Assembly (NCBI RefSeq): GCF_050948175.1
Contig: NC_135207.1
Span: forward strand, 4,863,501-4,927,500
Source of the DNA: Xylocopa sonorina
Taxonomy: Eukaryota; Arthropoda; Insecta; Hymenoptera; Apidae
Direction of reading: 5' to 3'
Length of the DNA stretch: 64,000 nt
Part shown: positions 37,301 to 49,900 of the stretch, piece after piece
How the letters are laid out: every line of letters starts with the position of its first letter
Position numbering within the stretch: the first letter of the stretch is position 1
Translations under genes and position numbers: made by a program
The notes under the pieces: generated by a model
What the model was told of the DNA's origin: nothing
What the model saw: the letters and a program-made list of their open reading frames with translations, nothing else
Database searches by the model: none

Positions 37301-40300
37301 ATTTGCAGTGATTGTTTTCGCTGATGAGACATTGGGACGTCTATCTCGGTAATTTATCGCCTGTCGATGAGATACGTATCTTGCTCGAGCTTTCGAAACC
37401 ATTGTAGAGATTCGACTGGAGCGTTCATTGTTGCGTCCGACTATGCGTTGACCTGTTTCACGTAAACGCGAGGCTCTCGTGGAATTACGCGTTCGATCGA
37501 AGGAATTCGAACAATTTTCTTGCGCTGCGTGCTTCTTGCGTGTAGAAAACTGATCGAAAATCAATATTTATTTAGATAAGGGAGCATTATCTTATTTAGA
37601 TTGTCGTTTCATATTATGCGCGATTACTATTACTCTATATTTGATTTAAGATGAAATTTCTCGTCTCCTACAAGCTATAAAGTCGTCGATAAGTATCTTT
37701 GACAAACATCGACATCCTCTGAGATATATTTTATACGAACGTAGAGCCGCGCCTCGAAGGATTTGCTATTTCCCGTCGCGAGACACCAAAAATCCCAGCG
37801 GAACCAGTTCCTTTCGTCGAGCAAACAGAATCGATATGCCCCGCAGCCTTCTTCTGTTTCCCTCCGCGAGATTGAACCTCATCCATTTCCGATGAATTGC
37901 TCAAAGGATCGTAAATGGATAAAATCAGCGCACGCGTCCGATCGTCGATCTTTGGCGAACAATTGATCGGAAAGTCGTCGATTCGCCCGTTGCATTTCGT
38001 CCACGGAATTATCGTCTTCCTTCTGATTATTTCCTAACACCTGACTCGTTCTTGCCAGGGGATTTTTATTTCTAACTCGAACAAAACCAAGGACTAAGAC
38101 ACAAAGGAGTCATTTTTCAGATCCGAGAGGGTAGTTTGACTAGAATGGCAAGTGGAGCCATGAAAGTTCTCCAATTAATAAAGCGACCGCTGCTACGTGT
38201 AACTGAATGAGTAGAAAAAGAAGTTGGCTCGGTATGAAACACCATGGTGGCCCAAACTAGATTTTACGTTTAATATTAACCCAGACAGTCTGAACAAAAA
38301 TGTTCAGAAAAAGAATTCGCAAAGTGCGTTATTTAGTAATGAAAAATTAGATTAATTCTCGAGTGTTATCTGTTCCTGAGGAAAGTTGTACTTTTTATAT
38401 CACTTGGTTGTTTCTGCTTCTCTCTCATCATCCCCTTAGATCCTCATCGACTCGCGTGTACAGCTCGTGATAGTATATTTATTGAAATGTGAGGCTGCCA
38501 CTGTAACCAGTGAAACATGCCAACATCGAACATGGTATAATCATGTATAATCAAGTTCGACACGGTGATCTCATTATAGGGGTGCGATAGTATTCCTCTG
38601 GTCATGATACAGTAATTACCGTCCCATCGCGCCGTCCGCGTATTGTCTCGCAAATGGAGATCTTGTGTGTTCAGAGTCATCTGGCTAAACACGCGCAAGG
38701 TTCACTTCTGTGCAGGCCATTTAGGCAACAGGTTCTATACAACACTACAACAAGGTACACGCGAGAGGGTCCAAGAAAGAAATTGCGCGAGAACAGCATC
38801 TCTGCTATTCTATTAAAGTTCCTTTGGTAAAATTCTTATCTTTCCCCGTTAGAGCTTTAAATAGGAACGATAAGAGCTTACGAAAGAATTCTGTAATTGA
38901 AGTTGCTGAAATAAGTTTCACGACTTTCTCTGGTACATTAGATGTAGAGAGCGAGAAGCATCAATGGAGGTGTGAAACATATGAATGCCACGAATGGACT
39001 TCCTATTTATTCGTCTATTTATATACACGTGGGCGGAGCACGTGTGTGTATGCTTCTTCGAGATGGATCGAAAGTTTCACTTCGATTCGTTTCCTTTCAG
39101 TTTCGAATTACGGATCGTTTTGTACGTTTGCGTCGCAGTCTTGCGTGCGTTCGATGCAGATTCGTTTTCAACTGGATGAATATGATGGACGTCTCCTGTG
39201 ATTCTCCGTTCAGTCTATTTGCTTTCTTCTTCTTCATACATGAGTCCATTATTCCAGCAATTAAACACGACTACTCTTAGTAAATGAAATGTTTCGTTAA
39301 TTATTAAACTTCTGCAAAGGTCAAGGAAAAGTTGGGTTGGTCGACGAACACCACTAAGGGTAGTATTTGAACGTCTTCCTTTTCTCATTGTTATTAGCTG
39401 GTAGTTAGAAAGGTCCTCATCTCATATGCTTTAATTGTTACACAAACAAATTAAATTCCAAATTACGCGTCATTTACTCGTCACGAAACCAACCCCCAAC
39501 ACTGTGACGCAGGACCAAATCGAAGGACGAAGACGCGTCGTCTCAAAGTCGGAACAAGTTTTTGCTTCATCCTTCAAGTAAAACGATTTTCTCCACGTAG
39601 TTACGTAGTTACGTAGGCTAAGATGGGGCAAGGTTTAAAGCAGGTTGCATACAAGTTTAAAGCAATGAAGCGTGACGAATTACGCAAGCTTCAAGGCGGC
39701 CATTCTTCGCCGATGAAAACAATGGAGCCCGTGAACCACGCGCGCCGCTGTCGTCGGTGGAGACAGTTTCAGGTCAGAGACAATGCATAGGGAATGGCGG
39801 CGGCGGAACTTTTTTCGAACTGGGTCATTTAATCATACAACGAGCCGGTGGACCGAAAGAACGTCGAAACAAAATCTGCACGTACACGCGGCGCGACGTC
39901 TACCGCATTCGATGGAGCCGTGTTCCAGCGCTCCGTGCATTTTAACAGAGCCGCAGCCAACAGATGCGTTCGTTTCGCCCGCGATATTGCTTGAAGCGAG
40001 CCTGTTCCGATATGATTTCGACCTGACGGTGTTCGCAACGCGTCACAGCGCCAATTCAATCGACGATTTCGCGTTCGTCCTGAAAAAGTACTCGCAGCCA
40101 CGCGTCCAAACTCTTCGCGCCGTTAAATGGTAATTTAACGACTGAAATTGGCCTGGGCGGAGGTGTCCTCGTCAGGACCAGGCACAGAGCATCCGATATA
40201 GACGATGACAACGGATCGTCGCTTCGAATATCTCGAGCGAGACTAAGTGACGTCTGTCCATCGCGAAATTTCGCGCTAACACGCGGCAAGTGGATTTCAA

Positions 40301-43300
40301 CGCTCACGGACATTACCTCCACGGTTATCGGCGTTTCAGGAGTGTTCCGTGCAAGGATGAAAGGCATCCGATCCTTTGATCACTTTCGTTGCTGGCTAAT
40401 ACGTGTCATACTCCACTGGCGAACGACTCAGCTGTTCATCGAGCCATCCAACCCATCTGCAAGGTGATCTACGCGAGTAATAAATCTTTGACGAGCGCCA
40501 CGTTGTCGATGTACATCCTTAGAAAGGATTTAGCTTCCAAGTGAATTCACGGGACGTTCGATAAAATTCGCTAGACCCTGCATTAAATTATAATTGAATC
40601 GTAATAGAGAATGACGGAGGGTGGATACAGGCGAGACTGAGGATCAAATATTTGAACGAATACCCTGGCTAAATAGTCCTGGTATTTGAGAGCGTAGAAG
40701 CAGTGGTTTGCTAAAGCAACCATGGTGTTTCAACACGGCTAATGTACCCCGCGAGCGCAACAAGATTAACTAATTAGCTAATTCATAATCCGAGCGTGTC
40801 CCACCTTCTCATTTTTGTCCACTTTCGCTCTTCTGTTTGCACCTTCGCTCTCCGTCCCATCGTTTTCTCCCGGTAATTAGAGAACCAGGGGCGAGTTTTC
40901 GCAACCGCTTTTCAGGGGCAGAAAAATCGCATTACCGCGCGACACGCGAGAGAACTCCTGGGTACGCGCGCGAGTGATAAAATGCCCATTTAAAGCCGGC
41001 TGGTTCTGGTACCGTGGAAAATGAAAACAGCACACTTTTTCCCCGACTGGTCGCATAATGTCGGCAGTGTGTTAGCCGCGAGACGCAGCCAGGGTCCGCG
41101 GTCGAACCGCCATTTTCGAGGCTGGAACAACGCGAAAGAGGAACCGTTGTAATCACGGGTCTATAGACGCGTATACGCCACCCTCTCGCGATCGTGCAGC
41201 TGCGAAATGGGATTTACCGCGGCGTGAAACATTGCTGCGAAAAGGTCCCACGATTTATAAGTGTGTCCCCGTCGATTTTCGTTCGTTTCTTTGCGGGGAT
41301 GTCGAACGGGAGTGTAGAAATAGTTTGGTCAACGCGAGCTTTATAAATTGATGCAGAAACGCGGTGGATAAGTGCAACAAATATTGGTAAACTAGTCGTG
41401 AAATAGAATTTAAGACGGAGGACCAAGTTTCGTATGTGAGTTAGAAATAAAACCACTTTTTTCTCGTTTCATTGGGTCGTTAAGGGAAGTTACGTTTTTC
41501 TTCAATGAGGCTACGATTGGTTCCAAGTCCGGAGATTTCATCGAACCGCAATCCGTGGACAGGTTTAATTAGCACGTGGCCTCACACGACCCTCTGTCTG
41601 GGTGTTCCTACGATTCATTGGTCCTAGCCTTGGCTACGGACCCTTTATAAATCCTCACACGGTGGGAACGGTACGAGTTGGCGAATTTGCCCCGTTAACT
41701 CTATTTTTCGCGTCGAACGAGTTTCCTGTTTCCACTGGTGGTAACTCGAGGGGAAGCAGAAACTTTCGAGATCCATTCGAAAACAAATTACCATCTCGAG
41801 AAACTTTGATGTTTTATCAGGAGCGAAGAATAAAATATTAAAGGGGATGTCCCACGGATGGGGACGATCCGCGTCACGAGGGCTGCTCGCGGTCGTACGC
41901 TAAGGGGTTAATTAAATTACCTGTTATTTAATACTATTTTCATGTAACTCCAAGGATTCGTTATCGGGAGATGCAGTATGCAGAACTTGATTAAAAACTG
42001 TCTGATTGAAAAATATGGCTGCGTGCACCGATATTTCTCGTGGTTACAGCGCTTGAATTATGTACGCACATTGGATCGCGTATATTAAAATTATGTTCTC
42101 ATCGCGTAAGACAATATTAGAAGAAAATTTTATACAACGTTATGCATGGAGAAACATCCATTCTAAGCTGAAAGAGTCGTCGACGAAGATCCTCAATGTC
42201 TCATTGGGCCATCCCTCTGAAGAGACGTAGGGTAGCGCAAGAGAAACGAACCATCGAAAGGTCGCGGATCTCGTTGGATATTCCACGAGGATCATCGAGT
42301 GTCGTTTTTCGCCTGCTTTCGCACCGCGAATTTCCATTTTTAACAAGCGCAAAAAGCGAACCGCGAACCATCGTGCTGTTCGGCTATAAAAACGAAATAT
42401 ATCTCAATTGCGGCCGCTGGCTGGTCGTTTCCACCGCGTCTCACCCCTTTTTTCGACAGATCCATTTATCAAGTTCCCGCGAACCTCCTCGAGTCTACCG
42501 CGGAAGCGATAAATCCCTGGCCGCGAATACGTCGGTGCTCGAGATAGCGGAATGTTTTCCACGGTGGGACACAAGCGTCTCGTTTCTGCGCGGATAAGAA
42601 TCGGGACGGGCGGATCGAAACCCGTTGGTCCCCAGATGAAGCTGGCAGGGTGTTCAAACAAAATCGTAGAAAGCAAACTCGGCTGGCATTCACTGCCGCG
42701 ATACCTGTGTTTGGACTTCCAAGTGTCTCGAATTTCTCGACGTCCGCCTCTGGACTCCGCCAGCTCCATCGAACGCGGACGGTCGTCGAGGGTTGGTCCT
42801 TGGTGGTTTAATTGCTGAAATCTCGCACGTTCGATGTTCCTCCGTGTTTACTTCGAGGGTTGCACGATAATCGACAAAAATCGCATTCGTTTCGCGTTCG
42901 TCCATTAAATCCTGCCTCACCCACGGAAGGAAAGCATACGTGTGCGCGCCATTTCGATGGTACGTGTCGCTGATGCGCCTGCTTAATTACGATTTACACG
43001 GCACTACAGGTGAACCGACGCAACCGTGATACGAATTTCTAAGCAACATTTGTCCGACGTTTTGGTTGCCTGTTTACCGCGTAACTTCACGAACTCGTTT
43101 TGCTGCGGTCAACTCGAGGGCTTTATGGGGGTGGGTCATTAGCGCGTGCGTCCGACGGACTTCCGTTTCGCGTTTGTTCTTCATCTGAAGTTCTTACTCC
43201 TTCGATAGACGTAACGAGACATAAATGCATGGCTAAAACTTATGTAAATTTGGAACAGATGCGTTTGAATTAAACTGTTTTGAAAAATTCTTCTTTATTC

Positions 43301-46300
43301 TTGATGAGGAATTTAATAATCACTTCTGCTGGAGTGATAAACGAAGAACAATGCTGAACCCAATGCCATGGATATTTCTTTCAGCTTCTTAGAAGTCAGG
43401 TTTGCACAAAAGAGCGTCTTTCTTTTCACAAAATTTTTAAATATCATTTATAAACCTTGCGCTTTCCTGTGCAGTTAGAATTGAAGGAGAGACTGAAGCT
43501 TAATCTCGACGATGGCAAGCCAGGTTCGTCCGTTCCTCCAGCGGACAGTTCAATCATACGAATCAGCGACACAGGCTCCGTGGCACGATGAACCCGTACA
43601 CCTATTCATTCTGGCGTTTATCAAACCCAACTATAGAACTTTTCGCCGTTTCTCACCGGTACAAATACCTCCGGGAAACATATAACTCACGCGATATCCC
43701 CAGCCGCTGTTCCAAGTAAATTCTCCGGACGGCATGCAAGGAAGTATCCGGAATGCGCTGCGCCAGAAACATTTTCCGTGGATCGTGCAAAAATTCTCAA
43801 ACTCGTACGTCTTGTAAGAAACGCTTCATAATTGGGGCTGTTCAAAGAAATTTCGAAAGATTGAATATGGGGGATTGAAAATCAGGGTAGAGAAAGGTTT
43901 AAAAAATTCAACCATCATTGGTTACCTTTAACGATTATTACACATTAAAAGTTATTGGTCTCTTCTGACTACTTTTTCGTGGCGTATGTTTCTATTTTCT
44001 TGATCTTTGCGAGAACCAGTCAAATCTCTGCAAAGGGAAGTAGAACGCAGCCAGGATCGCAGCAGAATTCATTATTGCCCGTTAACCTTGATCACCAGCC
44101 GCGTATTTGCCTGCACATCTCGCGTATCCTTTCGTCCTCGAATCGTCTCCCATTTCCGTAGTTCCATCATCATCGTAGAACACGCGATTCAAGCCTGAGG
44201 ATCGCGTTGCGAATGTAATCTGAGAGAGGCGGGATCCCGTGCTGGCACGCAGCGTTCTGTAACGCGAGTTGTTCCGTTTTCCGCTTTCGTAACGGCGAAC
44301 GAATCGCGCTCGCACCGTCTGGCGACGACGAGATTCCTTTCGATGATTCTTGGCCTTTCGACGCGCCATCGTCCTCTTCGAGGACACCGAGGACCTCTCG
44401 ATAACGACGCGCTGACTCCTGCCTTTATCGCGAATTCAATTTCACCAGATTTCGTTCGTTAAACGGGGATAATTTCCCGCGCGAAAATAGGCTTTCTCGC
44501 AGAGCTGAATAGAATTCCATCGATCAGAGAGCGGAGTAACGAAGCCGCTTGCGCTCGTCAGAGTCCCAAGCTCCGCCAGAGGACCTCGAGATGAAGAAAA
44601 TCACATTTTTTCCCCGACCGAGTTTCAGTCGAGCGTTCCGTGAAGAATCGTTCATCAGCAGTCTGAAGGCTTTCGATCTGAACCTTGTTCCTCCACTGTT
44701 TGGAAAGTTTCAAACGAGCGCAGCGCGTCCTTTTACCACGGCCACGCGACGCGTTTCATTGAAAACGATTACGCCTCGCGCGTAGTTCGCATAGAGTGCG
44801 TTCAGCGATTATTTCACCAGCGATGTGCTGAAAGTTCGCAGACACGTCCTTAGCTAAGTCTTCCCACGTGGCTCGACGGATCAACTTTCGTTGCTTCGTA
44901 TACAAAGTCCTCTCCTGCCGCGCTCTAACGCCAGCAACTTTTCGTGGAAAAAAGGACGCGTCCTGGCCGCTGTCGCTCGTTAACGCGAACAATCTTCCAT
45001 CCAAGTCTCGACCAACTTTTCCGCGCGCTTACGTCAATTGCCACGCAATTTCGTCCGCCTTCCAACAAGTTATCCAACTTTTTCAACGTCTGGACCCACC
45101 CTCGCGCAAGGCTCCCACACGGCTGTCGCGATGGCTTGCGGTGTTTCCATCGTGGAGGTGTACGAGGCGGGATAATTCGCGCGCGAGGGTCGAAAGTTGC
45201 AGCTTGTGAATGGCGCAGCCTCGAGCAGTGGCAAAACGAAGAGCGATTCGAATCGTTGCTGAGGCTCGTTGATGGAACTGCACTCTCGGTGCACTCTAAG
45301 GTTATTTTGTTCTAGCTCCGCTACTTCCACTTTTGGTTACCCGTCTTTCCACGCGAGATCGTTGATTCCAGCGAGACATTCAACAGGATTTCTCGTTGGG
45401 TTTTGGAGAGATAGAGAGGGAGAGTTTAGAGGATAATCGATAGAGCAGTAATAGAGGCTCTTTAAAGTGCCATTTCGAACTGCTAGACGATATATAGAGA
45501 CGATTTTTACCAGCAGAATTGATTAACCCGATCCAATTGGAATTCGAAACGCGTTTCTGTTTGATCGATCGTCGATCGGCCGGAAATTTCGCGGTTAATG
45601 GATCGGCAGATTGTTGTGAAACTTTGCCAGATATCTAATTAGTTCGATTTAATCGAGTGATCGTGTTCCCATTGTTCTCGCCGCACTGGCGTCGTTCCAA
45701 GTCCATCGATACCAGCGCCTGGTGTACGAATTCTATCCTACTGTTTCAGAGGTAGAAGAAAATGGCGCAATCACGGCTCGAAATGTTTCGCGGTTTAAGG
45801 ACGAGGTAATATCCATTTTGTACATCGAAACGCGGAGAACGTGATGGATATTCGTCGAGTAATCGTGGAATCTCCAGGCTGGAATATTTTTATACGAGAA
45901 CGTCGCGAGTTATTCCGTCGAAAACGCGACGACTATTTGCACCCTCTGTCCAAGGTGATGAACGATCGACGCGTAACGGAAATACCAGATGGAATCGTGG
46001 ATGAACTCACCCAGGAATCCTGGGATCGCGCCCAGAGGCATCACGAATAAGCTGACGAGCAAATCGGCCACGGCGAGGGACAGAAGGAAGTAATTGGTGA
46101 CGTTGTGCAGCCTTCTGTCGAGCCCCACCGCCAGGCAGACTAATATGTTACCCAGGCCACCAGCGACGATGAACACCGCCACGAAGAGGAAGATCCAGTC
46201 GAAACGACGGCTCTTGGTCGTCGAACTCAATTTCGTCCGGTGCGAGCAAGAGATCGTCAGGTCTACCGTCGTCGCGTTCTCCGGCGTGCACTCCAGGATC

Positions 46301-46972
46301 TATGGACGCGAGGAGAGAGAAAAGAGGTTTAGCGAACGGTTCGCGTCGATGATTAAAGTTCCTGCAGAGACTGGGATTGCTTTCTGAATTGGACTCTGAA
46401 TACTGCGAATTAAATCCTGTAGAACTCTACTTGGGAACTAATATAAGTACGTCTACCAACATTTATATTGTCCATATGTATTTAGAAATAATTAATTGAA
46501 TTATTGTTAGACATATCATCCCCTAAGTAACTATGAAAAGTTGTAAGTGATCGTTTCTCCTCACCTGATCGTCGAAACTGGTCTCGTTGCAGGCCCTGAA
46601 TCTCGGTATCCTCGACAAGAAGACACCTTCGATACTCTCCAGACCACTGAGAACCAACGACACGTTCACATCGCAGCTAGAGTAGTCGCAAGGTCTGCAG
46701 AACAGTGTCATAGACGGTGTGAACGTTCCTCTCTCCACTGTGCACATGTGATCGAACCCCGTAGAACCGATCGCGCACTCGTCGATGCACCCAAGGATGC
46801 TGTCGTTGCAGGGCAACTGGTGCAGCATCGCCGTCAAATTGCTCGTCCAGGAGCTGGTCAGGTTCCCCTCCATGGCGAATTCTATCGACGAATCGTTGCT
46901 CGATCTTTCTAACGACGCTCGCTTCCTAACGACGTCGACTCGTTGTTCGCCAGACGGTGGATCACGGCTCAT
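25395..46972 (-). CDS. 5-HT2: 5-HT2-class serotonin receptor, seven coding exons (664 aa)
   Basis: A Gq-coupled amine GPCR of the insect 5-HT2 family. Exons: 46,972-46,565, 46,299-46,011, 29,611-29,387, 28,726-28,408, 27,262-27,047, 26,494-26,198 and 25,635-25,395; every junction is GT-AG and in phase. The N-terminus (1-165) has six N-glycosylation sequons. Key residues: Asn187 (TM1), Asp215 (TM2), the amine-binding Asp249 in VTCDVLA (TM3), the Cys242-Cys322 disulfide pair, Trp294 (TM4), Pro341 in GSLVAFYIP (TM5), FWAPF at 522-526 (TM6) and NPVIY at 560-564 (TM7). The third intracellular loop is long (about 360-505). KCKC at 580-583 could be palmitoylated. Position 3.49 is Gly (GRY, not DRY). 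The first ATG (46,972) follows an in-frame TAG, but the second ATG (46,873, context GCCATGG) would give 631 aa and is equally likely. Whether this is the 2-alpha or 2-beta insect paralogue cannot be settled. D2-like dopamine receptors were ruled out by the TM3 and TM6-TM7 sequence. Confidence 0.95.
25636..29386 (-). other. Short introns 3-6 of the 5-HT2 receptor
   Basis: Introns at 25,636-26,197, 26,495-27,046, 27,263-28,407 and 28,727-29,386 (0.55-1.15 kb) separate the TM5 exon, the third-loop exon, the TM6-TM7 exon and the C-tail exon. The third-loop exon (27,262-27,047) is 216 bp, a multiple of three, and both its junctions lie after the second base of an Arg codon, so skipping it would shorten the loop by 72 residues without a frameshift. 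Nothing else is seen in them. Confidence 0.85.
29612..46010 (-). other. Giant intron 2 of the 5-HT2 receptor (16.4 kb)
   Basis: It splits a glycine codon between TM2 and TM3 (CTG G|GTGAGT ... TTACAG|GATAC). The open frames inside are short, biased to R and S, and resemble no family. Local structure: a 16-bp perfect palindrome at 31,387-31,402 and a low-CpG segment at about 38,440-38,740 that differs from its surroundings. Long introns of neuronal receptor genes often carry enhancers; none is identified directly here. Confidence 0.75.
31387..31402. repeat. 16-bp perfect palindrome
   Basis: ATATCCTCGAGGATAT, embedded in a region where GGATAT occurs three times within about 30 bp (31,375-31,402). 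It lies in intron 2 of the 5-HT2 gene. Confidence 0.9.
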
Positions 46973-49900
46973 GAATACAGCCTGATCGTCGAACTAGGGC
47001 ACTTTGTCCACGAACGAGCCACGTCTCGTGATCCCGTCGACTCGCGAGCCACCATTGTGTCTTTTGTTCCGCATAGCTGTCCCTTTCGTACCGTGGATCA
47101 CTCTAAACGGTCGCGAGACGAGCCAAGGCCAGAGACTCGTACGTTTCGATGCCAGGAACGTCCTCGAACAGCATCGAGAGCAGGCTGGACGAGGGTGGAA
47201 CGCGATCAGAACGACGAAGGGCGCTCGATCGACGGTGATTCTCGTTGCCCAACCAGTTTATGGATTCCTCAGGTCCGGCTTTACGACCTGGCTACGCTAC
47301 TTCCGTGTCCAGGGACTATCCCGTCTGTTTTATTCGATCTCCTTCCGCGTGGTCTTCATCTAGAACAAATGATGACAGTCTCAAACTCTCCCTGGAGGTA
47401 TCGATTTATAGCGCGCTGGATTATTAGTCGACCCCAGTTTACGCACGCGAGGAATCGTCTCGAAACAGTCGAAACTGCGAAGAGAAAAGGGGGAGAACGA
47501 GAAGGGAGAAATATTCAGGGACGAAAGATTGGATCGGGGGTTGCTTCGAAGCGTTCACGCGATGCCTACGAGGAACACGACTCTCGTCACGGTTTATGGG
47601 GATGTTTTTCAATTGGATCGTTCCTCGTTCTTTTTATTATCCGCTCCAACGATTGTTTCTTTTTTTCTCGAGAATTCACGGGGTACCTAGAAGAACAATT
47701 CGAGCGCGACCGCGGCTCCGCGAGCCATTATGAATTTAATTTGAAGCGCGACAAGGATTGATGCGTTTGTTAGGCCGTAACGAACAATCGTTAAACTATT
47801 CATCGCGCGCGGGAGAGAAAAAAAAAAAAACAGAAAAAAAGGTAGACCATCCCGAGCGGAAATGGCGTGTAATCAAAGGCGACGGGTAATCCATCGATCA
47901 CTTTTTTTCACGGCTCTCGACGGGACGGCAGAGTCACCCTCGACCGTGCAAATGGAATATTTATCGGGGATTACAAAAAGAAACGGGAACGCGAGGAATC
48001 GATGGTGAACGCTGTACACGTTGGGCACTGTCGATGAAATCAGCGGGCAGGGGCGAACTCACCGCGTCGCGTCCGCTTGTATTTTATTCGAGACGCGTCA
48101 CGGTGGTAATCGCGAGACGGATGTAATAACACTGCATCGATCGGAAATAAGGTGAGTCTAAAGTGACATCGACGATGACACGCGTTCCGGTTAAAAAAAC
48201 AAGCCTCGATGAATTCTATTCGCGAGGGAGGGGACCTCGGCAGCAAGCCAATTCCATTTATGGATTTCGATAAACCGTTTCGCTGGATGTACTGAAAAAA
48301 ATATTGTTTTTCTCTTCAGCTTGTTGTAACCATGCATCGATCCTCCAGTGTTTACATAAACTGAATGATTCTGCGCGGAATGGCCGCGTTCGAAACGAAA
48401 GAACTCCATAAATGCGATCATTTCCACTTGGATTTAGCGCGAAACGAAGGTGCAACGTAGCTTAGACTGTTTATCTCTCGGTGGAGGGCAGTTTCGAGCC
48501 TGAATCGCGCGATATTACGCATTGATCTTCGATATCTGCCTGTCAGGGGATAATAAACGCGTAATATTCACGGATAAGCAGGTAGCTTATTACTTCTGAA
48601 AGTGCGTCGAAGGAAACGAGAGTCTTCGTTCCGTTTGCGAACTCGAAGATTTATGCCAGCCGTGGATAGCGAGTCTCTTAACTCAGACGCGTAAACAGTT
48701 TTAATTAACCCTCGTTGGCAATGATCTCAGGCTCGAAACGAGCGTTTCAAGAATGATTTCAACTTCTCGTACAATGGTACATTGTCTTTAATTTCCAATG
48801 GAGTTGACGAGACTTCAAAAAGGAAAAGTGATAGCAGTTTCCATTTCAGCTTATCGTAATTGCTGTTCCATGTTTAAACCTTCTCTAACGGAAGAAAAAA
48901 GATAGAGATGTAGTACATTTTAATTCGTTCCTCTATTCTTTCCTCGCAAAAGGTACTTGGTTTCTCATAAATATAATGGAGAACCGATTCGCTCAGTCAT
49001 TTAACGTCAAGGACTCTTCGAGATGTGAAATAACTCGGAGGATCGTCAGAACAGCCCTTCGCGCCTTTCAAATATCTCTTGTGCCAAGTTTAATAAAGAC
49101 AGTCGTTATTAAATCGAGCCTCTATCTCTTTTATTACCCTTTTGTCAAATTTTCACCGTTTTTCGGAGGAATACACAGTCGAAAATGGCTCGAGCAATTT
49201 TTTACGAGACCAGCGACTGAATTACACTAAGTGTTTACGAGGATATGTGTCTGGATCTCGCAAAGTGTCACGAGAATGCGGAAAATCTCGAAGAACGCTA
49301 TCGAATTCGTAGCGAGCTCGATGAAAGCGATTTTTATTTGCTCTAAGAAGGATCGTCGCGACTAAGCGACATTCGAAACAGAGTCGAGACACCAGGAATT
49401 ACTGGAAGCTTCTAACTAGTTCCCAGCAAAGCTCCTCTCGCAACGGATGTCGGCGCATCGTCGACGTACGTGACCTGTTTCATCCGTCGGACGTCGACAC
49501 TGTGTCGCGTGCGTTAAATAACGAGCGTCTGTGAATTATAAAAACCTGCTGCCTACAACAAAACGCCCATTCTTCCTGTCCCGCGTTCATTATTAAATAC
49601 GTCACGCGCGTGATATACGTACACTGCTGACAATGTGTTTTAATATAATACCTCGTGATAACTCCGTTAAGAAGATTTATATCTTCAGCAAGAAGTTTCT
49701 ACCCCTGCGCGCGAGGGTTTCTACCTCTGCGGCAAAGGGGTTAATCTATCGGATCGTTAATGATCAGCTTCCATTGAGGAATTTTGGTCAATGTCATCGT
49801 GACGCGCGCTACCCTTGGCTCCATAAATTACCAAATGATTAATCGTTCGGTACCAGTCATTCTCTGCCCCACCCTGTTACGTCGAACGATTCCATTGACA

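Noticed and set aside
46943..47761. Longest open frame in the window (272 codons, plus strand)
   Set aside because: It overlaps the first 5-HT2 exon in antisense, its first true ATG is far inside, and its composition is dominated by R, S, T and E, as expected for stop-poor CpG-rich DNA. No domain or hydrophobic pattern fits a known family.
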